DNA from: an uncultured Collinsella sp.
GTDB taxonomy: Bacteria > Actinomycetota > Coriobacteriia > Coriobacteriales > Coriobacteriaceae
Length of the DNA: 9,462 nt
Direction of reading: 5' to 3'
Assembly: GCA_900551655.1 (NCBI GenBank)
Contig: URWM01000043.1
Coordinates: 1-9,462 of the forward strand
Both the position numbers and the translations under genes were made by a program. The notes under the pieces were generated by a model. The model was not told the origin of the DNA and made no database searches. It was given only the letters and a program-made list of their open reading frames with translations. The first letter of the stretch is position 1. Each line of letters starts with the position of its first letter. Shown here piece after piece: positions 6,247 to 9,462 of the stretch.

Positions 6247-8394
6247 GTGGCAAAAAAGCCTCAGCACGCTCAGAACAACCAGCGCAGTCAGCAGGGCAAA
6301 CAGGGCCAGCAGCAAAAGCGCAGCGGTAAGGCGCAGGCCACGGTCGCCCGCACCAAGCATTCCCAAGCGACGTCCGCCCGCCCCTGGCGACCGGGCCGCG
6401 ATAAGTTCCTCCCCGTCAGCCGCGCCGACATGGATGCGCGCGGCTGGGACCAGTGCGACTTTGTCTACATCTGCGGCGACGCCTACGTGGACCATCCCAG
6501 CTTTGGCATGGCCATCGTCAGCCGCGTCCTCGACGCGCACGGCTACAAGGTGGGCATCATCTGCCAGCCCGACTGGACCGACCCCGCCAGCATCACCGTG
6601 CTCGGCGAGCCGCGCCTGGGCTTTTTGGTCAGTGCCGGTAACATGGACTCCATGGTCAATCATTATTCGGTGACCAAGCACCGCCGCCACACCGACGCCT
6701 ATACCCCCGGTGGCGAGGAGGGGCGCCGTCCCAACCGTGCCGTCACGGTCTACGGCAACCTTATCCGCCAGACGTTTAAGGATGCCCCCATCATCATCGG
6801 CGGCATCGAGGCAAGCCTGCGCCGCCTGGCCCACTACGACTACTGGCAGGACAAGCTCAAGCGCTCGGTGCTGCTCGACTCGGGCGCCGACATCCTCATC
6901 TACGGCATGGGCGAGCACGCGATCGTCGAGATCGCCGACGCGCTCGACGCGGGACTGCCCGTCGATCAGATTACCTATATCAACGGCACCGTCTACCGCA
7001 CCAGCTCGCTCGACGAGGTCTACGACTACGACCTGCTGCCCAGCTGGGACGACCTTGCCGCCGACAAGCTCAACTACGCACGCAGCTTTAACGTGCAGCA
7101 GCAAAACATGGACCCCATCACCGGACACCGCCTGGTAGAGCCCTACCCCAACAACGTCTATGTGGTGCAGAACCCGCCATCGGCGACGTTGACGACCGAC
7201 GAGATGGACGAGGTGGCCGAGCTCCCCTACGCACGCGATTGGCATCCCGACTACGACGCGGCGGGCGGCGTGCCGGCCTTTGCCGAGATCAAGTTTTCCA
7301 TTAGCTCCAACCGCGGCTGTTTTGGCGAGTGCTCGTTTTGCGCGCTCACCTTCCACCAGGGTCGCGTGCTGCAGATGCGCAGCCACGACTCGATCATGCG
7401 CGAAGCCGAGCTGCTCACGCACGACCCCGAGTTTAAGGGCTATATCAACGACGTGGGCGGACCGACGGCAAACTTTAGCCGCCCGGCCTGCGACAAGCAG
7501 CTCAAGCACGGCGTGTGCAAGAACAAACGCTGTCTGTGGCCGAGCGTGTGCAAGAACATGGTGGTCGACGAGAGCGGCTACACGCAGCTGCTACGCGACC
7601 TGCGCCAGCTGCCGGGCGTCAAAAAGGTCTTCGTGCGCAGCGGCATCCGCTTTGACTACACCATGGCCGATGCCTCGGACGAGTTTTTGCGCGAGCTGCT
7701 GGAACATCATGTCTCGGGCCAGCTCCGCGTGGCACCCGAGCACGTGAGCGATGCGGTGCTCTCCGTAATGGGCAAACCGAGCCGCGCCGTCTACGATGCG
7801 TTCTGTCGCAAATTTGAGCGCTTGAACCGTGAATACGGACTTAAACAGTACGTAGTGCCGTATCTGATCTCGAGCCACCCCGGCTCGACCATGAAGGAAG
7901 CCGTGGACCTTGCCGAGGCCGTGCGCGACATGGGCTACATGCCCGAGCAGGTGCAGGACTTCTACCCCACGCCGTCAACCATGTCGACCTGCATGTACTA
8001 CACCGGCGTGGACCCGCGCACCATGCAGCCGATCTATGTGGCGCGCGACCCGCACGAAAAGGCCATGCAGCGTGCGCTCATCCAATACCGCAAGCCCGAG
8101 AACTACAAGCTCGTGCGCGAGGCGCTGGAGAAGGCCGGGCGTCGTGACCTGATCGGCTACACCAAGCATTGCCTGATTCGCCCCGTGCCCCCGCGCCCGG
8201 GCGAGACATCTGCTGGCGGTGGGCATGGCACCGGCAAGAAGGGCGGCAAGCCGCACGGTGGCGCTAGCGGTGCCGGCAAGGGGCCTAAGGGCAGCAAGGG
8301 GCACAGCGGCATGTCGCGTGCGCAGAACACTGCCGGGCGCAACCGTGCAGCTCAGGGGCGTCAGGGTGCCAACGGAGGTGGACGCCGCAATTAG
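6247..8394 (+). CDS. ygiQ: YgiQ-family (UPF0313) radical SAM protein
   Basis: A 715-residue protein. The N-terminus is a short Lys/Gln-rich disordered region (about 2-45). Next come the YgiQ N-terminal domain (FLPVSRADMDARGWDQCDFV, then GDAYVDHPSFG, PIIIGGIEASLRRLAHYDYW) and a radical SAM domain with the iron-sulfur motif C358-x3-C362-x2-C365 (RGCFGECSFCAL). A conserved second half follows (NDVGGPTANF, RVAPEHVSD, QDFYPTPSTMSTCMYYTG), then a Gly/Lys-rich tail from about 655. The enzyme would cleave S-adenosylmethionine to a 5'-deoxyadenosyl radical; the substrate of the family is unknown. GTG 6247 is preferred because GGAGG ends 4 nt before it and similarity starts just after. An ATG at 6076 keeps the frame but lies before the candidate promoter. 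Its stop overlaps that of the convergent protease gene by 4 nt. Confidence 0.93.
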   Translation: MAKKPQHAQNNQRSQQGKQGQQQKRSGKAQATVARTKHSQATSARPWRPGRDKFLPVSRADMDARGWDQCDFVYICGDAYVDHPSFGMAIVSRVLDAHGYKVGIICQPDWTDPASITVLGEPRLGFLVSAGNMDSMVNHYSVTKHRRHTDAYTPGGEEGRRPNRAVTVYGNLIRQTFKDAPIIIGGIEASLRRLAHYDYWQDKLKRSVLLDSGADILIYGMGEHAIVEIADALDAGLPVDQITYINGTVYRTSSLDEVYDYDLLPSWDDLAADKLNYARSFNVQQQNMDPITGHRLVEPYPNNVYVVQNPPSATLTTDEMDEVAELPYARDWHPDYDAAGGVPAFAEIKFSISSNRGCFGECSFCALTFHQGRVLQMRSHDSIMREAELLTHDPEFKGYINDVGGPTANFSRPACDKQLKHGVCKNKRCLWPSVCKNMVVDESGYTQLLRDLRQLPGVKKVFVRSGIRFDYTMADASDEFLRELLEHHVSGQLRVAPEHVSDAVLSVMGKPSRAVYDAFCRKFERLNREYGLKQYVVPYLISSHPGSTMKEAVDLAEAVRDMGYMPEQVQDFYPTPSTMSTCMYYTGVDPRTMQPIYVARDPHEKAMQRALIQYRKPENYKLVREALEKAGRRDLIGYTKHCLIRPVPPRPGETSAGGGHGTGKKGGKPHGGASGAGKGPKGSKGHSGMSRAQNTAGRNRAAQGRQGANGGGRRN

Positions 8395-9311
8395 TGCGGG
8401 AATGCGGTAGATGCGCTCGCAGCACTCTGCTGGCACGCTTGGCGCAGCGAGCGCATTGCCTCCACCAGGATCACGCCGGCGATCGCGACCGTGATTATCA
8501 CGTCGAGCGGCGTGTTCACAAACCACAGCAACGTCATGAGATACGACCCGGCGTTAAAGGCAAAATGCAGCAGGATCGTGTAGCGAAGCTTTCCGGTGGT
8601 CACGAGCACCCAGCCAAAGACCAGACCGGCGACGCCGGCGTAGCAGCCCTGCACCCAGTTCATATGCATAAAGCCAAAGATGGCCGCCTGCAGCACAATC
8701 GCCGCGGCGATGCCTCGCTTGTCCGGCGCCGCCCAGGGCACCATGGCGACGCCTTGCGCCCGCGCGCGACGCCGACGCTTCCAGAGCGGACGGCACTGTG
8801 GGTTAAATGCTCGGAGCGAAAACTCAAAAATGATACCACGCACCAGCAGCTCCTCGCAAAACGGAGCGCCGAGCACCGTGGTCAGGACGGCCAGATAGCT
8901 CGTGTCGCCCATGCCTGTTTCCTCGACAAGCTCGCTGTAGTCGGCCGCGGCATCGGGCAACAGCGACAGCGCGGCGTCGGTCACGTAGCCAACAACCACC
9001 TGCAGGGCCAGGCCGATCACGATAACGCGGGCGATGCGTTTCCACGCCCCACGCGCTCCCCCGCCGAGCGGGTGCTCGCTTTGCCGGCGTGCCATAAACG
9101 AACGCGGCCACAGATAATGCCACCACAGCAGCGCCATCAAAAACGACGCCATCTGCGCGGCAGCCTGAAGCAATTGAATGTCGAGGTCATCGATCGAAAA
9201 ACCCATGAACACTGACGCGACGCCCAGAGCGGAAAACAAAACCACGCTCAGGGCAATATCGGCAGCGACGACGCCAAAACAGGCAAGCGCCCAAATCATC
9301 GCATTGAGCAT
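8391..9311 (-). CDS. CPBP-family intramembrane glutamic endopeptidase (Abi/CAAX protease)
   Basis: A 306-residue membrane protein with about eight hydrophobic segments. It carries the three CPBP/Abi (PF02517) motifs: EExxxR at E153-E154-R158 (FCEELLVRG), FxxxH at F212-H216 (FGFMH), and HxxxN at H249-N253 (HFAFN). These residues form the intramembrane active site related to Rce1. The family processes prenylated proteins in eukaryotes and, in bacteria, is tied to bacteriocin immunity, peptide export or unknown tasks. A basic cytoplasmic loop (KRRRRARAQ near 178-186) interrupts the core. ATG 9311 follows GGGAGGAGG by 5 nt. The gene begins 23 bp after the stop of an antitoxin-like gene on the same strand, so the two are probably co-transcribed. 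It overlaps the convergent radical SAM stop codon (8391-8394), with no terminator between. Confidence 0.9.
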   Translation of the reverse strand: MLNAMIWALACFGVVAADIALSVVLFSALGVASVFMGFSIDDLDIQLLQAAAQMASFLMALLWWHYLWPRSFMARRQSEHPLGGGARGAWKRIARVIVIGLALQVVVGYVTDAALSLLPDAAADYSELVEETGMGDTSYLAVLTTVLGAPFCEELLVRGIIFEFSLRAFNPQCRPLWKRRRRARAQGVAMVPWAAPDKRGIAAAIVLQAAIFGFMHMNWVQGCYAGVAGLVFGWVLVTTGKLRYTILLHFAFNAGSYLMTLLWFVNTPLDVIITVAIAGVILVEAMRSLRQACQQSAASASTAFPH

Positions 9312-9326
9312 GCCGACCTCCTCCCG

Positions 9327-9380
9327 ACGACTAGTCATTGGGGACGTTCTTCAACGACTAGCTGTTGAGGACACTCTTTG
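9327..9380. repeat. Two tandem 27-bp imperfect repeats at the end of the antitoxin gene
   Basis: Units 9327-9353 and 9354-9380 both begin ACGACTAG and agree at 19 of 27 positions. All 8 differences are transitions. The period equals 9 codons, so the coded antitoxin tail repeats as KECPQQLVV then EERPQ-stop. The first unit begins right next to the ribosome binding site of the protease gene (9317-9325). It reads as a local duplication or part of an interspersed repeat. Confidence 0.65.
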
Positions 9381-9462
9381 CCAAAGGCCCCGTTGGGCGA
9401 GATGTCAAACGGAAAGGTGCCGCAGCGATTGAACGCGGCGATGAACATGCGGATGGCGTTGG
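9335..9462 (-). CDS. RelB/DinJ-like antitoxin, C-terminal part (cut by window edge)
   Basis: The frame entering from the right edge gives 41 residues and a TGA stop (complement of 9337-9335). The visible start, NAIRMFIAAFNRCGTFPFDI, fits the end of the RelB/DinJ fold, where a helix with x-R-x-x-x-x-x-x is followed by a loop and the conserved L/F-P-F-D/E motif (DinJ has EKALPFDL). Such antitoxins use an N-terminal ribbon-helix-helix to bind DNA and the C-terminal tail to wrap a RelE/YafQ-type ribonuclease. Here the tail is short, about 20 residues past FPFD, and partly built of the tandem repeat. The N-terminal half lies outside the window. The gene directly downstream is the CPBP protease, not a toxin. 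Confidence is limited by the partial length; a fragment of another small regulator remains possible. Confidence 0.66.
   Translation of the reverse strand, partial: NAIRMFIAAFNRCGTFPFDISPNGAFGKECPQQLVVEERPQ

Noticed and set aside
5959..7509. 516-codon open frame antisense to the YoaK and YgiQ genes
   Set aside because: It is a GC-rich shadow frame with valine/alanine-rich composition, crossing two well-supported genes on both strands, with no recognisable domain.
8394..9215. 273-codon plus-strand frame antisense to the CPBP gene
   Set aside because: Its His/Arg-rich composition is typical of a complementary frame, and the minus strand carries the CPBP active-site motifs.
9327..9380. CRISPR-type repeat
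   Set aside because: There are only two directly adjacent units with no spacers, and they lie inside a coding frame.

Overview
The window looks like about 9.4 kb of chromosome from a GC-rich anaerobic gut bacterium. I favour a Coriobacteriia (Collinsella-like) actinobacterium because of the codon style, the dense mix of strands, and the lactaldehyde reductase, M42 peptidase and YoaK/DUF1275 set. That is an impression, not a database result. The first 49 bases are not biological: they are the end of an Illumina Nextera i7 adapter carried into the contig. The left edge therefore cuts mnmA at an assembly artefact.

Layout from left to right: adapter (1-49); mnmA, 5'-truncated, plus strand (50-1005); convergent with it, a minus-strand gene for an HTH domain fused to a HipA-like kinase (1014-2387), with an AT-rich leader holding an operator-like dyad; a minus-strand M42 metallopeptidase (2526-3554) with its own terminator; a 326-bp gap with a doubtful 29-codon ORF and a long nested palindrome around a strong terminator; fucO, lactaldehyde reductase, minus (3881-5047), with LacI/CcpA-type operator sequences upstream; a second gap with a terminator and a REP-like hairpin; a YoaK/DUF1275 membrane protein, minus (5277-5993); divergent from it, a YgiQ-type radical SAM protein, plus (6247-8394); overlapping its stop, a CPBP intramembrane protease, minus (8391-9311); and at the right edge the C-terminal 41 codons of a RelB/DinJ-like antitoxin, minus (9335-9462, cut by the window). 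The antitoxin gene ends in two 27-bp imperfect tandem repeats.

Most genes stand alone, each with its own start signal and often its own terminator, so this is not one pathway operon. mnmA is core tRNA modification. fucO serves anaerobic fucose/rhamnose fermentation. M42, YoaK and YgiQ are accessory or housekeeping genes of general or unknown role. The two places with possible stress, toxin-antitoxin or defence character are the self-contained HTH-kinase (a possible one-gene HipBA equivalent, AT-richer than its surroundings) and the antitoxin-to-CPBP pair, where the expected RelE/YafQ-type toxin gene is replaced by an intramembrane protease gene. No CRISPR array, tRNA, rRNA, insertion sequence or integrase was seen.
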